Below, piece by piece: positions 6,150 through 6,866 of a stretch of DNA of 6,866 bases. The stretch comes from Propionibacteriaceae bacterium. Its GTDB lineage: Bacteria; Actinomycetota; Actinomycetes; Propionibacteriales; Propionibacteriaceae. The stretch spans positions 1-6,866 of the forward strand of contig DAIEHO010000305.1 of the NCBI GenBank assembly GCA_027353565.1, in the 5' to 3' direction. A program made the position numbers and the translations under genes. The notes below the pieces were generated by a model. The model did not search any database, was not told the DNA's origin, and saw only the letters and a list, made by a program, of their open reading frames with translations. The stretch's first letter is position 1; the number at the start of each line of letters is the position of its first letter.

Positions 6150-6866
6150 TTGGCCGCCTTGGATCCGGCGATGTTGCGGTTCCACAGGTCGAACGCGGTC
6201 ACCATGGCGGCGTACGGCAGCGGTACGACGGTCGGGTTGTTGGCGATGAGGCTGTCGTACTCGGGGCGACCGTACTTGGCGATGACGTCCTGGCTCGACT
6301 GGGGCGCCATGGCGAGGGTGACGTCCTTGATCGCCGGCCCGGGGTAGAAGTAGCCCTTGTCGTAGGCCTTGGCCTGCTGGTCGGGCTTCAGCATCCAGGC
6401 GATGAGCCGGACGACAGCAGTCAGCTGGTCTTGCGAGACCCCGTTCGGGACGACGACGTAGTGCGCGTCGGTGACCCACTTGAAACCGGCCAGCGTGCCG
6501 ACCTTGGCCTCGATCGGGACGGTGCCCAGAGCGCGCGGGTTGATGTCCCACCCCGTGGTGGAGACGATCATGTCTACCGCACCCGAGGCCAGGTCCTTCA
6601 TCGTCTGCGTCGTCCCTGACGGGTAGACGCTGATGTACGAACCGAGCTCCTTGAGGTAGGCCCAGGTCTTGTCCCAGCCGTTCGTGGGATCCATGGGGTC
6701 CTTGTCGCCCAGGATGTACGGCAAGCCCATCAGGAACGTACGGCCCGGGCCCGAGTTGGCCGGCTGAGCGTACTCGAGCTTGTTCGGGTGGGCCTTCGCC
6801 CACGCCATCAGCTCGTCGGCAGTGGTCGGCGGGGTGGAGACCCTGTTGGGCATGTACTCGATGAGC
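6146..6866 (-). CDS. ABC importer solute-binding protein, C-terminal 239 residues (5' end outside window)
   Basis: This is the extracellular, probably lipid-anchored, protein that captures the substrate and delivers it to the permeases. The frame is open through the right edge, so signal peptide and N-terminal lobe are missing. An internal ATG at 6853 is not the true start, because LIEY precedes it in frame. Visible segments fit the type 2 periplasmic-binding fold: TTADELMAWAKAHP, then PANSGPGRTF, the GAVDMIVSTTGWDINPRALG segment expected near the ligand cleft, and VVVPNGVSQDQLTAVVRLIAWML as the usual late helix. The family is close to binding proteins labelled putative spermidine/putrescine or YnjB-like; this is recalled, not searched. 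It is the most upstream gene of the importer operon seen here; the stop overlaps the ATPase start by four bases. The operon promoter must lie beyond the window. Confidence 0.9.
   Translation of the reverse strand, partial: LIEYMPNRVSTPPTTADELMAWAKAHPNKLEYAQPANSGPGRTFLMGLPYILGDKDPMDPTNGWDKTWAYLKELGSYISVYPSGTTQTMKDLASGAVDMIVSTTGWDINPRALGTVPIEAKVGTLAGFKWVTDAHYVVVPNGVSQDQLTAVVRLIAWMLKPDQQAKAYDKGYFYPGPAIKDVTLAMAPQSSQDVIAKYGRPEYDSLIANNPTVVPLPYAAMVTAFDLWNRNIAGSKAAK

Noticed and set aside
6150..6803. Upstream extension of the ATPase by 218 codons
   Set aside because: It overlaps the binding-protein gene out of frame, has no domain, and the normal ATPase N-terminus begins just after GTG 6149.
6851..6853. 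ATG as start of the solute-binding protein
   Set aside because: The frame continues to the window edge with LIEY before this Met, there is no signal peptide after it, and the remaining 235 residues are too short for the family.

Overview
The window is high-GC DNA (about two-thirds G+C or more by eye) with dense, overlapping genes, GTG as well as ATG starts, and actinobacterial-looking proteins. The best guess is a soil-type Actinomycetota; genus cannot be read from the sequence. Seven protein genes are supported, two of them cut by the window edges. There are no tRNA or rRNA genes, CRISPR arrays, insertion sequences or phage genes, and no gene-free stretch over 300 bases.

Layout. On the minus strand, read right to left, positions 1684 to 639 hold a predicted multi-pass membrane protein (FTR1/COG4280-like, two E-x-x-E motifs). 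It is translationally coupled to a 71-residue two-helix membrane protein. After an 80-base gap, an aldo/keto reductase starts at 558 and runs off the left edge. Facing away from this group, across a 181-base divergent intergenic region with back-to-back palindromes, a plus-strand gene (1866-3137) encodes a cyclopropane-fatty-acyl-phospholipid synthase family methyltransferase with all expected catalytic residues.

From 3188 to the right edge, on the minus strand and convergent with the methyltransferase, lies a tightly packed ABC importer operon. In transcription order it holds a solute-binding protein (N-terminus beyond the right edge), an ATPase of the PotA type, a first PotB-like permease and a second PotC-like permease. 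All three junctions overlap by 1 to 4 bases (GTGA, TGATG, ATGA). The set is a complete binding-protein-dependent importer of the putative spermidine/putrescine class. The true substrate cannot be read from sequence.

Most of the window is ordinary. The least explained part is the membrane-protein pair at 639-1684: a duplicated fold with a possible metal- or ion-binding E-x-x-E in each half, plus an obligately coupled small partner. No clear new multi-gene system is visible.
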